NCBI GenBank assembly: GCA_902525355.1
Contig: CABZGO010000002.1
Location: 1 to 64,000 of the forward strand
DNA: 64,000 nucleotides
Direction: 5' to 3'
Origin: an uncultured Pelagibacteraceae bacterium
Lineage (GTDB): Bacteria; Pseudomonadota; Alphaproteobacteria; Pelagibacterales; Pelagibacteraceae
Shown: one piece after another, positions 34,255 to 43,912 of the stretch
Layout of the letters: each line of letters begins with the position of its first letter
Numbering within the stretch: position 1 is the stretch's first letter
Translations under genes and position numbers: made by a program
The notes under the pieces: generated by a model
What the model was told of the DNA's origin: nothing
The model's database searches: none
Seen by the model: the letters and a program-made list of their open reading frames with translations, nothing else

Positions 34255-36213
34255 TCAGTTTTTAAATAATTTTTTTAATTTATTTGCAATATTTGAGGAT
34301 GTTAATCCAAAATATTTATAAATATCTTTATAAGGAGCACTTTTCCCAAAAACGTCAATTCCAAAAGTCATTCCATTATCACCTAAATATTTTTTCCAAC
34401 AATCACTTGATCCAGCTTCAATTGAAATTTTCAATTTAGTTTCTTTTAAGATTTTATCTTTATATTTATTTGTTTGTAAGTCAAAGAGCTCCATACATGG
34501 CACTGATATAACTTTTGAATATATCTTATCTTTGGCTAATTTATGGCTAGTCTCTAAAGCTAAGTTTACTTCAGAACCGCTGGCTAAAATTGTTAGTTTA
34601 ATTTTTTTGTTAGTTCTTAAAATTTCATAAGCTCCCAATGAGCACTTGTTGGTTTTTGAGTATTTATTTCTAATAGGATTGAGGTTTTGTCTAGTTAGGG
34701 ATAAGATACTTGGTGTTTTAAAACTCTCTAAGGCATGCTCCCAACATTCAATAGTTTCTAATCGATCTGCAGGTCTAAAAATATTAAGATTGGGTATTGA
34801 TCTTAATCCGGATAATTGTTCAATAGGTTGGTGTGTTGGCCCATCCTCTCCAAGACCAATAGAGTCATGTGTCATTACATATATAACCTGTCGTTCCATC
34901 ATAGCCGCTAATCTTATTGATGGCTTGCAATAATCTGAAAAAATTAAAAAAGTTCCTCCGTAAGGTATTATTTTACTATGCAAAGCCAATCCATTCATAA
35001 TCCCACACATGGCATGTTCTCTTACTCCATAATGGATATAATTTCCGTTAAAATTTCCAGGTGTGATTATTTTATGATATTTTGTTTTGGTGTTATTTGA
35101 TCCAGCAAGGTCCGCCGATCCACCAATAAGTATATTACTTTTTTTAACAAGAGAGCTAATAATTGACTCTGAGGATTTTCTTGAGGCGAGAGTCTTCTCT
35201 TCTTTTAAAGCTATTTTTTTTTCTTTAAGAGCAGACCTTATAAAATCATTTTTGAAAAATTTATCTATTTTATTTTTTTTCTTTTTATAGATTTTATTCC
35301 ATTTGTGTTCAATTTTTTCTCCTTTTTTTCCAATCTCTCTCCAAATCTCTAATATATTTTTTGGAATTTGAAATGGTTTATAATTCCATTTTAATTCTCT
35401 ACGTACCAATTCAATCTCCTCCATTCCTAGCGGGCTTCCATGCGAAGAAGCTTTTCCAGATTTATTAGGTGATCCATAACCAATTTTAGTCTTACAAGAA
35501 ATGACAGTTGGTTTTTTTGCACTTTGAACCTTTTTGAGGGCTTTAAATATTTCATATTCTTTATGACCATTAATTTCTATGTAATCCCAGCCATAACTTT
35601 CAAATCTTTTTTTAAAATTATCTGAAACCGCTAAACTTGTTGGCCCATCAATAGATATAGAATTATTATCAAACAACATTATTAGATTTTTAAGTTTTAG
35701 ATGACCAGCCAAACTCATAGACTCGTGGCTAATACCTTCCATGAGACAACCATCACCAGCGATTACATAAGTTTTATGATTTATAATATCTTCACCAATT
35801 TTTTTTTTTAAAATTTCCTCTGCTAATGCAAAACCAACTGCATTAGAAATTCCTTGACCTAAAGGACCTGTAGTTGTTTCAATGCCTGAGTTTTTAACAT
35901 ACTCAGGATGACCTGCGCAAATAGAGTCTATTTGTCTAAAATTCTTAATATCTTTTAATTTAACACTTCTATAACCAGTTAAATAAAGCAAAGAGTAAAG
36001 CAACATTGATCCGTGACCAGCAGATAAAACGAATCTATCTCTATTTATCCAGCTTGGGTTTTTTGGATTAAACTTTAGAAAATATTTGAAAAGAATTGTA
36101 GAAACGTCAGCCATTCCCATAGGCATACCGGGGTGTCCAGAATTAGCTTTTTGTACGGCATCCATTGAAAGAGCACGTATAGAGTTAGACAAGGTTTTAT
36201 TTAATTTTCTCAA
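34255..36213 (-). CDS. tkt: Transketolase
   Basis: About 650 aa. NSGHPGMPMGMADV, HGSMLLYSLLYLTG, the thiamine-PP motif GDGCLMEGISHES...FDNNSISIDG, and VREHAMCGIMNGLALH are present. It moves two-carbon units in the pentose phosphate pathway. An in-frame TTG at 36246 would extend it into the divergent gene; I prefer TTG at 36213 because AAGGA lies 8 bp upstream and the product then begins MRKLNKTLSNSIRALSMDAV. It heads the tkt-gap-pgk-fba-thiE-efp-suhB run. Confidence 0.94.
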   Translation of the reverse strand: MRKLNKTLSNSIRALSMDAVQKANSGHPGMPMGMADVSTILFKYFLKFNPKNPSWINRDRFVLSAGHGSMLLYSLLYLTGYRSVKLKDIKNFRQIDSICAGHPEYVKNSGIETTTGPLGQGISNAVGFALAEEILKKKIGEDIINHKTYVIAGDGCLMEGISHESMSLAGHLKLKNLIMLFDNNSISIDGPTSLAVSDNFKKRFESYGWDYIEINGHKEYEIFKALKKVQSAKKPTVISCKTKIGYGSPNKSGKASSHGSPLGMEEIELVRRELKWNYKPFQIPKNILEIWREIGKKGEKIEHKWNKIYKKKKNKIDKFFKNDFIRSALKEKKIALKEEKTLASRKSSESIISSLVKKSNILIGGSADLAGSNNTKTKYHKIITPGNFNGNYIHYGVREHAMCGIMNGLALHSKIIPYGGTFLIFSDYCKPSIRLAAMMERQVIYVMTHDSIGLGEDGPTHQPIEQLSGLRSIPNLNIFRPADRLETIECWEHALESFKTPSILSLTRQNLNPIRNKYSKTNKCSLGAYEILRTNKKIKLTILASGSEVNLALETSHKLAKDKIYSKVISVPCMELFDLQTNKYKDKILKETKLKISIEAGSSDCWKKYLGDNGMTFGIDVFGKSAPYKDIYKYFGLTSSNIANKLKKLFKN

Positions 36214-36267
36214 AAAATTTATCCTTTGTAGACTTAGGTGATTCAATTTATTATTATAGATATATAT

Positions 36268-36591
36268 ATGAATTCAATTAGTGAAAAAGAAAAAAAACTA
36301 TTAGAAACTCTAGATAAATTAAAAAATCTAGAGAATATAAAATCAGATAAAATTTTGGAGTTAGAAAATCTAGCAAACCAAAAAAATCAATTAGAAATTG
36401 AAAAAAAAGAAATAGAACAAAGATATAATATACTCCAAGAAGAAAATCAGTCACTTAAACAGAAATTCGATAATTTTAAGAAAAAAGAGATCGAGGAAAA
36501 AAAAAAAGAAGACCAATTCTCTCAAAAAATTGATGAATTAAACCAAGAAACAGATAATTTGATGCAAGAAATTGATAAATGGCAAATGTAA
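36268..36591 (+). CDS. Small coiled-coil protein upstream of zapA
   Basis: 107 aa, almost entirely a charged coiled coil rich in Lys, Glu, Asn and Gln, with repeated Leu/Ile spacing (LLETLDKLKNLENIKSDK and so on). It resembles small DUF4164-type proteins often found before zapA in alphaproteobacteria. The ATG at 36268 is preferred over an upstream GTG at 36238 that would run into tkt. It overlaps zapA by 13 bp, so a division-related role is plausible but unproven. Confidence 0.75.
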   Translation: MNSISEKEKKLLETLDKLKNLENIKSDKILELENLANQKNQLEIEKKEIEQRYNILQEENQSLKQKFDNFKKKEIEEKKKEDQFSQKIDELNQETDNLMQEIDKWQM

Positions 36592-37025
36592 ATATTAAAT
36601 TTAATGGAAAAGAATTTTTGTTATCTTGCGAGGACGGGCAAGAGGAACATTTAGAGGAATTAGCTACATATTTAAACGAAAAATTTAATAATCTTAAAAA
36701 CTCTTTAGGAAATATAGGAGAGAGTAAACTTTTACTTATAACCTCTATTTCTGTTTTAGATGAATATTATGAGACTAAAAAAAAAATTGACATACAAAAA
36801 GAAGAAATAAATAAAATTACTGAGAAATTTAAAGAACTTAAATCTTTAGTATATAATTATAGAGACTTAAAAGAGTTAGAAATTTCTGAATTAAGTAAAG
36901 ATCAAGATAATTTAAAAAATGAAATCGAGAATAATCGCAACAATTATGAATCTTTAGTTGATAAGACAACACTTGAGCTGGAAAACTTTATCAAAAGAAA
37001 TGATCCAGACATCAAGACTCAATAG
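36579..37025 (+). CDS. zapA: Cell division protein ZapA
   Basis: 148 aa. The N-terminal globular domain (MANVNIKFNGKEFLLSCEDGQEE...LATYLNEKFNNL) and SKLLLITSISVLDEYYE helix match ZapA, followed by a long coiled coil for dimerisation. It promotes FtsZ filament bundling. It overlaps the small coiled-coil gene upstream and is 5 bp from the 5-formyl-THF cyclo-ligase gene, a common neighbour, with no room for an ssrS (6S RNA) gene between them. Confidence 0.82.
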   Translation: MANVNIKFNGKEFLLSCEDGQEEHLEELATYLNEKFNNLKNSLGNIGESKLLLITSISVLDEYYETKKKIDIQKEEINKITEKFKELKSLVYNYRDLKELEISELSKDQDNLKNEIENNRNNYESLVDKTTLELENFIKRNDPDIKTQ

Positions 37026-37030
37026 ATAAA

Positions 37031-37576
37031 GTGTCCAAAGAAAAATTAAGAAAAAAATTAATTAATACAAGAAAAATAAAGTTTAGAAATCAAACAATAA
37101 ACTTTATTAAATTTAATAGAATATTAAAAAAATTTAATTTAAAAAATAATATTAATATTGGAGGTTATTATCCAATTAATAGTGAGATTGGATGTTTAGA
37201 AATTTTAGAAAAGTTAGAAAAAAATAATTTTAAAATATCATTACCAGTTATAAAGAAAAATTATAATATGGATTTTTATGAATGGTCATTTAGAGACACA
37301 CTTAAATTAAGTCAGCATGGTATTCCTGAACCTAAAAAAAATAAAAAAGTTTTTCCAGATGTTTTGATTGTTCCCCTTGTGGGTTTTGATAAAAATAAAT
37401 TTAGATTAGGTTATGGAGGTGGATTTTATGACAGATATATAAGTAAAATTCTAAAAATTAAAAGTGTTATAACAGTTGGATTTGCATTTTCATTTCAAGA
37501 AATTTTAAAAATTCCCACAGATAAATTTGATCAAAGATTGAATATTATATTAACAAACAAAGGAATTGTGAAATGA
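37031..37576 (+). CDS. fau: 5-formyltetrahydrofolate cyclo-ligase
   Basis: 181 aa, typical length. YYPINSEIG, SLPVIKK, GIPEPKKNKKVFPDVLIVPLVGFDKNKFRLGYGGGFYDRYI is the family signature with the ATP-binding glycine-rich loop. It converts 5-formyl-THF to 5,10-methenyl-THF. The start is GTG at 37031. It overlaps the YmdB-like gene by 4 bp. Confidence 0.92.
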   Translation: MSKEKLRKKLINTRKIKFRNQTINFIKFNRILKKFNLKNNINIGGYYPINSEIGCLEILEKLEKNNFKISLPVIKKNYNMDFYEWSFRDTLKLSQHGIPEPKKNKKVFPDVLIVPLVGFDKNKFRLGYGGGFYDRYISKILKIKSVITVGFAFSFQEILKIPTDKFDQRLNIILTNKGIVK

Positions 37577-38379
37577 ATATATTATTTTTAGGAGATATAG
37601 TAGGAAATAGTGGTTGTACTGCAGTAAAAAAATTTTTACCAAATATTATTAAATCAAAAAATATAAACTTTGTAGTTGTAAATGGTGAAAATGCTTCAAA
37701 AGAAGGTGTTGGAATTACCGAAAATATTGTAGATGAATTATTAAGTTGTGGTGTTGATGTAATCACATCAGGAAATCATGTCTGGGATCAAAAAGAAACA
37801 ACTGAATTTATTAAAAAACAAAAAAGGTTATTGAGACCATTAAATTTATCAAATGATGCTCCTGGTAATGGATTTGGTATTTACGATTCGATTGGTGGTT
37901 ATAAAGTTGGTGTATTAAATTTAATGGGCAATGTTTTTATGAAAAAATGTGATGATGTTTTTATAAAAAGTAAAGAGTTTTTAGATCAAAATATGCTAAA
38001 AGAGAAATATGACTTTCTTATAGTTGACTTTCACGGTGAAATTACAAGTGAAAAAATGGCAATTGGCCATGTATTTGATGGTCACGCCACATTTGTAGTT
38101 GGTACACATACCCACGTACCTACAAATGATGGAAGAGTTTTAAATAAGGGAACTGCATATCTAACAGATGCAGGAATGTGTGGTGACTATAACTCAGTAA
38201 TTGGGATGAATGCTAAAAATTCTATTAACAGGTTTTTCAAAATGGATTCCAAAAAACATTTTCCTGCAGAGGGAGAGGCTTCACTTTGTGGTGCAATTAT
38301 TAAAGCTAATCCAAAAAATGGTTTAGCATCAAATATTAAGCAGTTTATATTTGGTGGTCAACTCCAGAAAGAAAATTAA
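37573..38379 (+). CDS. YmdB-family metallophosphoesterase
   Basis: 268 aa. NILFLGDIVGNSGC at the N-terminus, VVNGENASKEGVGIT, CGVDVITSGNHVWDQKE, FHGEITSEKMAIGH and VVGTHTHVPTNDGRVL match the TIGR00282/YmdB family of dimetal phosphodiesterases, several of which hydrolyse 2',3'-cAMP. The Asp, Asn and His ligands are intact. It sits between fau and yebC in a co-directional run. Confidence 0.9.
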   Translation: MNILFLGDIVGNSGCTAVKKFLPNIIKSKNINFVVVNGENASKEGVGITENIVDELLSCGVDVITSGNHVWDQKETTEFIKKQKRLLRPLNLSNDAPGNGFGIYDSIGGYKVGVLNLMGNVFMKKCDDVFIKSKEFLDQNMLKEKYDFLIVDFHGEITSEKMAIGHVFDGHATFVVGTHTHVPTNDGRVLNKGTAYLTDAGMCGDYNSVIGMNAKNSINRFFKMDSKKHFPAEGEASLCGAIIKANPKNGLASNIKQFIFGGQLQKEN

Positions 38380-38382
38380 ATC

Positions 38383-39096
38383 ATGGCAGGTCATTCTCAT
38401 TGGGCTGGAATCAAACATAAAAAAGGAAAGGCAGATAAACAAAGATCAGCAGTTTTCTCAAAACTATCAAGAGAAATTACAGTTGCCGCAAAACTTGGGG
38501 ATAAAAATCCAGACATGAATTCGAGATTAAGATCTGCAATCCAAGCCGCAAGATCAGCAAATATGCCTAAAGACAACATTGAGAGAGCCATTGATAAATC
38601 ATCAATTGCAGCAGACTCTAATTTTGAAAATATTAGATATGAAGGATTTGGACCTGCAAAAACAGCAATAGTAGTTAACACTTTAACAGATAATAAAAAT
38701 AGAACTGCTTCAAGTATTAGAACAATTTTTCAAAAAAATGGCGGGGGACTTGGTACACAAGGTTCTGCGTCACATAACTTTCAACAATTGGGTGTCATAA
38801 AAATCAAAAAAGAAGAAATTGATGAAGAAAAAGTATTTAATCTTGCAATCGATGCAGGTGCTAATGATTGTATATTTCATAATCATTATTATGAAATTCA
38901 TACTAATAAAGATGAGATATATGATGTAAAAAATATATTAGAAAAAGAAATTTCTAATTTTGTATCTACAGAAATAGAATGGATTGCTGTAAATAAAATA
39001 AAATTGAATGATGAAGACAAAGAAAAAATCATGAAGTTTTTAGAAATTTTAGAAGATAATGAAGATGTACAAAATGTTTTTACCAATGCTATATAA
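38383..39096 (+). CDS. yebC: YebC/PmpR-family translation or transcription factor
   Basis: 237 aa. MAGHSHWAGIKHKKGKADKQRS, SRLRSAIQAARSANMPKDNIERAI, YEGFGPAKTAIVVNTLTDNKNRTAS and GGGLGTQGSASHNF are defining blocks. It was long annotated as a DNA-binding regulator; recent work links the family to translation of proline stretches. It precedes a RuvC-like gene, the normal yebC-ruvC neighbourhood. Confidence 0.96.
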   Translation: MAGHSHWAGIKHKKGKADKQRSAVFSKLSREITVAAKLGDKNPDMNSRLRSAIQAARSANMPKDNIERAIDKSSIAADSNFENIRYEGFGPAKTAIVVNTLTDNKNRTASSIRTIFQKNGGGLGTQGSASHNFQQLGVIKIKKEEIDEEKVFNLAIDAGANDCIFHNHYYEIHTNKDEIYDVKNILEKEISNFVSTEIEWIAVNKIKLNDEDKEKIMKFLEILEDNEDVQNVFTNAI

Positions 39097-39105
39097 TTGT
39101 ATTTC

Positions 39106-39594
39106 ATGTTAATAATTGGTATAGATCCTGGAATAACAGGTGCAATTTGTTTTTTTGAAGATGGAGAATTAAAAGATGTTATTGATATGCCTACAATGGC
39201 ATCAGGTAATAAAAATAAACAACAAGTTAATGGTAGCCAAATATTTAATGAAATTTCTCTTAGGGCTAAAAAACATAAAACTGAGAATATAAATGTGATA
39301 GTTGAACAAGTTTCAGCTATGCCTGGACAAGGTGTAACTAGCATGTTCAATTTTGGTCAATCATTTGGGATAATAAAAGGTGTATGTGCAGCAATGCAAT
39401 TGCCGATTTATTTTGTAAGACCTGCTAAGTGGAAAAAATATTTTGATTTAATAAATTCTCAAAAGGACTCGAGTCGAGTTAGAGCAATAGAAATGTTTCC
39501 CAAATTTTCATCAATGTTGTCTCGTAAAAAAGACTCAAACAAAGCTGATGCGATATTAATTGCTAATTATCATATTAATAACCAAGAAAAATAA
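39106..39594 (+). CDS. RuvC-like Holliday-junction nuclease family protein
   Basis: 162 aa from the ATG at 39106; an upstream TTG at 39097 gives three more residues and is less likely. IGIDPGITGAI carries the first catalytic Asp, IVEQVSAMPGQGVTSMFNFGQ the Glu, and SNKADAILIANYH the C-terminal acidic residue. The MPGQG...FNFGQSFG block resembles phage-type or divergent RuvC homologues more than canonical RuvC. It occupies the usual ruvC position after yebC, but ruvA and ruvB do not follow; tolQ does. Confidence 0.78.
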   Translation: MLIIGIDPGITGAICFFEDGELKDVIDMPTMASGNKNKQQVNGSQIFNEISLRAKKHKTENINVIVEQVSAMPGQGVTSMFNFGQSFGIIKGVCAAMQLPIYFVRPAKWKKYFDLINSQKDSSRVRAIEMFPKFSSMLSRKKDSNKADAILIANYHINNQEK

Positions 39595-39651
39595 ACTTAA
39601 GTAGAGATCAATAGTCAAATTCATGACACATTTTAGTGTGAAATCAATTAT

Positions 39652-40326
39652 ATGGATGCAGATATAACTTCTCAGGCAGTAGGGTTGGCGAGCAATACAG
39701 ATTTTTCAATTTTAAGTTTATTTTTAAGAGCTGATTTTGTTGTCAAATCTGTCATTATAATTCTTATTGCAAGCTCCATTTACTCTTGGGCAATAATTTT
39801 TGATAAGGTAGTAATGTTCAGGCGAATAAATAAAGATTCTGAGGATTTTGAAGATAGATTCTGGAAGTCTAAGTCAGCAGAAACATTTTATAATAGTCTA
39901 CCCTCAGCATTAGACAATCCAATGGCTCAACTATTTAAAGATTCAATGCAAGCTGTTATGAAATCAAGGTCGAAAACTAATATAAGCCATAGACTTGAAA
40001 ATATATTAGAAGTAAACATCGAGAAGCAGATGAATGTTGTAAATAACAAATTTACTTTTCTTGCAACGGTAGGATCTACTGCTCCATTTATTGGATTGTT
40101 TGGGACAGTCTGGGGCATAATGAATTCTTTTCAATCTATTGCAATATCAAGAAATACTAGTCTAGCCATCGTAGCTCCTGGAATTGCTGAAGCTTTGTTT
40201 GCTACAGCTCTTGGTTTATTAGCAGCTATACCAGCGGTAATCGCTTATAACAAATTTGGTAATGACTCAAAAAAATATTCACAAAAATTAGAAAATTTTT
40301 CAAAAAGATTTATTTCAATTATTTAA
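39652..40326 (+). CDS. tolQ: Tol-Pal system protein TolQ
   Basis: 224 aa with three membrane segments. The C-terminal pair around LATVGSTAPFIGLFGTVWGIMNSF and APGIAEALFATALGLLAAIPAVIAYN is diagnostic of TolQ/ExbB/MotA-type proton channels. With TolR it energises TolA for outer-membrane constriction at division. The 57 bp upstream of it contain a small ACAC/GTGT hairpin, and it probably starts a tolQ-tolR-tolA-tolB unit. Confidence 0.95.
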   Translation: MDADITSQAVGLASNTDFSILSLFLRADFVVKSVIIILIASSIYSWAIIFDKVVMFRRINKDSEDFEDRFWKSKSAETFYNSLPSALDNPMAQLFKDSMQAVMKSRSKTNISHRLENILEVNIEKQMNVVNNKFTFLATVGSTAPFIGLFGTVWGIMNSFQSIAISRNTSLAIVAPGIAEALFATALGLLAAIPAVIAYNKFGNDSKKYSQKLENFSKRFISII

Positions 40327-40327
40327 G

Positions 40328-40744
40328 ATGGCATTTAATTTAAAGCGTTCAGAAAGAGAGCCAATAAGTGAGATAAATGTTACTCCTTTTGTAGATGTAA
40401 TGTTAGTTCTTTTAATTATTTTTATGGTTACAGCACCTTTGTTAACAGTAGGTGTTCAAGTAGATTTACCTGAAACATCAGCTGATACTTTGCCAGAGGA
40501 AAGTGAGCCATTAACCTTAACTATAAATTCAAAAGGTGAAGTTTTTATTCAAGAGACAAAAATTGAATTTGATAACCTAATTAAAAAAATTTTAGCCGTT
40601 TCTAATAATAGAACTGATACAAGAATTTATGTGAGAGGTGATAAAACAATTAATTATGGAAGAGTATTAGAGGTAATGGGTAAACTTTCAGGTTCGGGCT
40701 TCACCAAAGTTGCTTTAATATCTGAGCCTTATAAAGAAAGATAA
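40328..40744 (+). CDS. tolR: Tol-Pal system protein TolR
   Basis: 138 aa. EINVTPFVDVMLVLLIIFMV is the single membrane helix with the proton-path aspartate, then a periplasmic domain ending in VYVRGDKTINYGRVLEVMG-like sequence and GFTKVALIS. It sits 1 bp after tolQ. ExbD is the alternative, but the tolQ/tolA/tolB/pal context settles it. Confidence 0.95.
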   Translation: MAFNLKRSEREPISEINVTPFVDVMLVLLIIFMVTAPLLTVGVQVDLPETSADTLPEESEPLTLTINSKGEVFIQETKIEFDNLIKKILAVSNNRTDTRIYVRGDKTINYGRVLEVMGKLSGSGFTKVALISEPYKER

Positions 40745-40746
40745 AC

Positions 40747-41814
40747 TTGTTAAATAGATTTGCATTGCCTGGTGTTCCAAATGTAATTAATAATTTTTCT
40801 TACGGCATGTTATTTTCTGTTGTATTCCATGCATCGATATTTGTGGCTACAATTTTTGCCCTTCCATTTGTTGCAAAAAAACCAATAGAATTATTGCCAA
40901 GTATTTCTGTTGAATTAATTCAGATTTCTGAGCAAATGAATATTCCATATGCTCCAAAAGCTGCAAAAATCATTGAAAAAGCAAAAAATGAAAATAAAAA
41001 ACTTTTATCAGAGCAAGCACCCCCTAAAGAGGTCGAACAGGAAATAAAAAAACAAGTAAAATTGGATAACCGAAAAGATGAGATAGACTTATCTAAACCT
41101 AAAAAGGTACCTGTTCCTGATAAAAAACAAGATCAAGTAAAATTTGATAAATCTGAAGCAATACCTTTGCCTGACAAAAAAATTAAAAAAATTGAAACAA
41201 AACAAGAAAGTGAGCAACAACCATCTAAAGAAATTTTAAAAACAGAAGTTGAAAATGAAAAGAAAAAAAAAATTGAAATAGAGATAGAAAAAGACTTAGT
41301 AATTAAAGAATTTGTGAAAAAAATAAAACCAATTAAAGAGGATAAAGCAATTCAAGCCTCCGAGTATGAGAAAAAAGAGGTAGACGTTGATTTAATTAAA
41401 GGATTAATAGCAAAACAATACGAAAATGTTGGAGAAGTAAAAAAAAAGGCTGATGGAATTACTCAATCTGAGGACAAATCAATGAGATTAACAAAATTAT
41501 CTGTTACTACTGAGTATTCTATTCAGATGCAGTATAAAGATTGTTGGTCACCACCGATGGGAGCTGAGTATAAAAAAAATAATTATTTAGTCACAGTCAA
41601 ACTTGATTTAGAAAAGGATGGTAGAGTAAAAAGTAGAGAAATTTTGGAAAGAAATAGAATGGGAACAGATGGTAAATATAGAGTTTTTGCTGAGGCAGTT
41701 GATCGAGCAATTTTAAAGTGCAACCCCATAAAAAATCTTCCACCTAAAACTTATGAAAATTGGAGCACTATGATACTAAGATTTAACCCAGAAGGAATGA
41801 TGGTTGGTGAATGA
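40747..41814 (+). CDS. tolA: Tol-Pal system protein TolA
   Basis: 355 aa. One N-terminal membrane helix ([20 protein letters not shown]), a long Lys/Glu-rich linker to about residue 215, then a globular C-terminal domain with [20 protein letters not shown] and [16 protein letters not shown]. It bridges TolQR to TolB/Pal. The start is TTG at 40747, 2 bp after tolR. Sequence in the linker is low complexity, as usual for TolA. Confidence 0.88.
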   Translation: MLNRFALPGVPNVINNFSYGMLFSVVFHASIFVATIFALPFVAKKPIELLPSISVELIQISEQMNIPYAPKAAKIIEKAKNENKKLLSEQAPPKEVEQEIKKQVKLDNRKDEIDLSKPKKVPVPDKKQDQVKFDKSEAIPLPDKKIKKIETKQESEQQPSKEILKTEVENEKKKKIEIEIEKDLVIKEFVKKIKPIKEDKAIQASEYEKKEVDVDLIKGLIAKQYENVGEVKKKADGITQSEDKSMRLTKLSVTTEYSIQMQYKDCWSPPMGAEYKKNNYLVTVKLDLEKDGRVKSREILERNRMGTDGKYRVFAEAVDRAILKCNPIKNLPPKTYENWSTMILRFNPEGMMVGE

Positions 41815-43172
41815 AAAAAAATTTATTTTTAATATTTCTTGTTTATTCAATTTTAAAACCAAGTATAAGTTTTTCACTCGTAGAAATTGATATAACTAGG
41901 GGCAACCTTGATCCTATGCCTATTTCTGTTTCACCATTTTTTTCAAATGAAGACACTAAAGATAAAATTAAGAATATTCTTAGCATTAACAATTTAGGTT
42001 TAGAAATATCAAAGGTAATAGAGAATAATTTAGAAAAGACAGGACTATTTGATGCAATTGATAAAGAAGCATTTTTACAAAAACCAGATATTGCACATTT
42101 AAAACCTAGATTTGAAGATTGGGCTCTCATAAAATCTCAAGTTTTAATAACTGGTAAAGTTACCTCTAAAATTATTAATGAAAAAGATTATATCAGAATA
42201 GAATTTAAGCTTTGGGATGTATTGGGAGCTAAGATGGTAGATGGTTTTTCTTTAACAACTGTTCCAACTAATTGGAGAAGAGTGGGACATAAAATCTCAG
42301 ACAAGGTATATGAACGGTTAACTGGAGAAAGTGGGTATTTTGACACCAGGATTATTTATGTTGCTGAAGAGGGCCCTAAAACTCAAAGGGTAAAAAAATT
42401 AGCAATAATGGATCAGGATGGATTTAATACTAAATATTTAACTCTTGGAAATGAACTTGTGTTAACACCAAGATTTAATCCAACAAATCAAATGGTTACC
42501 TATCTTTCATACTTTAGAAATATGCCTAGAGTATATCTTTTAAATATTGAAACTGGTAAGCAAGAAGTTGTTGGAGATTTCCCAGGAATGACATTTGCAC
42601 CTAGATTTTCTCCAGATGGAAAAAAAATCATAATGAGTTTAGCAAAAGATGGTAATTCAGAAATTTGGGTTAGAAATTTAGAGACAAATATACAAGAAAA
42701 ATTAACCGATCATCCATCTATAGATACCTCACCATCATACTCACCAGATGGAAAATATATCACTTTCAATTCTGACAGAAGTGGTTATCAGCAAATTTAT
42801 GTAATGAGAAGTGATGGATCTAATGTAAAAAGAATATCATTTGGCAAAGGTATTTATGGTACACCAGTTTGGTCACCTAGAGGGGACTTGATAGCATTTA
42901 CAAAATTACATCAAGGAAAATTTTTTATTGGCGTTATGAGAGCAGACGGATCTGGAGAAAGGTTGCTTACTGAAAACTTTTACCAAGAAGCACCCTCATG
43001 GTCTCCAAATGGGAGAATAATAATTTTTTATAGAGAGACAAAAACTGATGATATGGGCAAGGGTTTTTCTGCAAAGTTATGGTCTATTGATTTAACTGGA
43101 TACAACGAGAGGTTGGTAAAAACCGAGACTGATGCCTCAGACCCATCCTGGTCTTCTTTATTAGGAAATTAG
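41811..43172 (+). CDS. tolB: Tol-Pal system protein TolB
   Basis: 453 aa. A signal peptide ([22 protein letters not shown]) precedes an N-terminal domain and a six-bladed beta-propeller with repeats such as [42 protein letters not shown] and [15 protein letters not shown]. It is periplasmic and binds Pal and TolA. It overlaps tolA by 4 bp (ATGA). Confidence 0.95.
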   Translation: MKKNLFLIFLVYSILKPSISFSLVEIDITRGNLDPMPISVSPFFSNEDTKDKIKNILSINNLGLEISKVIENNLEKTGLFDAIDKEAFLQKPDIAHLKPRFEDWALIKSQVLITGKVTSKIINEKDYIRIEFKLWDVLGAKMVDGFSLTTVPTNWRRVGHKISDKVYERLTGESGYFDTRIIYVAEEGPKTQRVKKLAIMDQDGFNTKYLTLGNELVLTPRFNPTNQMVTYLSYFRNMPRVYLLNIETGKQEVVGDFPGMTFAPRFSPDGKKIIMSLAKDGNSEIWVRNLETNIQEKLTDHPSIDTSPSYSPDGKYITFNSDRSGYQQIYVMRSDGSNVKRISFGKGIYGTPVWSPRGDLIAFTKLHQGKFFIGVMRADGSGERLLTENFYQEAPSWSPNGRIIIFYRETKTDDMGKGFSAKLWSIDLTGYNERLVKTETDASDPSWSSLLGN

Positions 43173-43267
43173 AGAAAATTTAAGATTTTGTTAAATTTGG
43201 TTGATTTTTCTGGACAAAACATCTAATTACATGATTAAGTTCATAATATTCTATTTAAGGAGCAAAA

Positions 43268-43837
43268 ATGAATCTAGGCAAAATTTTAAAAAATGCATTT
43301 CTTCTTGTTATATTAGGTTTAATTGTAACCTCATGTGCAACTAAGAAGTCTGTAAAAACAACAACAACAACTACCGACTCATCTTCTACCACTAAAGCAG
43401 CTGAAGCAGCTGAGACTCAAAAAGCAGATCCAATTGAAAAATTAGATGCGTTAATGCAGGGTGATGTTTACATTGGCTCTGATACTGTAGGAGAGCTTGC
43501 GAGCGGAGTTCCCGACAGAGTATTCTTTGCAACAAATGAGACAATATTAACAACAGCTTCTAGAGAAACATTAAGAAAGCAAGCTGCCTGGTTAAGACAA
43601 AACTCGGATGTGACTGTAGTAGTTGAGGGTCACGCTGATGAGAGAGGCACAAGAGAGTATAACCTAGCTTTAGGTGAGAGAAGAGCAAATGCTGCAAAAG
43701 ATTATTTAATGACCTATGGAGTTTCGTCTGATCGAATTAAAGTTTTAAGTTATGGAAAAGAGAGACCTGTGGACTCAGGCTCCAATCCACTTTCGTGGTC
43801 AAAAAATAGAAGATCTGTAACAGTAAAAGCAAATTAA
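43268..43837 (+). CDS. pal: Peptidoglycan-associated lipoprotein Pal
   Basis: 189 aa. A lipobox VTSC around residue 25 marks a lipoprotein, followed by a Thr/Ser-rich linker. The OmpA-like C-terminal domain contains VVVEGHADERGTREYNLALGERRANA and YGKERPVDSGSNPLSWSKNRRS. It ties the outer membrane to peptidoglycan. A 95 bp spacer with an AAGGAG ribosome binding site separates it from tolB, so it probably has its own promoter, and it is followed by an intrinsic terminator. Confidence 0.96.
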   Translation: MNLGKILKNAFLLVILGLIVTSCATKKSVKTTTTTTDSSSTTKAAEAAETQKADPIEKLDALMQGDVYIGSDTVGELASGVPDRVFFATNETILTTASRETLRKQAAWLRQNSDVTVVVEGHADERGTREYNLALGERRANAAKDYLMTYGVSSDRIKVLSYGKERPVDSGSNPLSWSKNRRSVTVKAN

Positions 43838-43847
43838 ATCTAATTAT

Positions 43848-43884
43848 AAAGAGGACTCTTACTTTAAAATAAGAGTCTTCTTTT
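43848..43884 (+). terminator. Rho-independent terminator after pal
   Basis: The stem runs from 43848 to 43861 (AAAGAGGACTCTTA) and pairs with 43870-43883, with one G-T wobble and an 8 nt loop, ending in a short T run. It lies 10 bp after the pal stop. It is the clearest intrinsic terminator in the window and would separate pal from cpoB. Confidence 0.8.
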
Positions 43885-43912
43885 CGCCATTATTATAATT
43901 AGAAATGTTCTT

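Noticed and set aside
38898..39350. 150-codon open frame on the minus strand across yebC and the RuvC-like gene
   Set aside because: It is antisense to two genes with clear family motifs, and its translation shows no recognisable domain.
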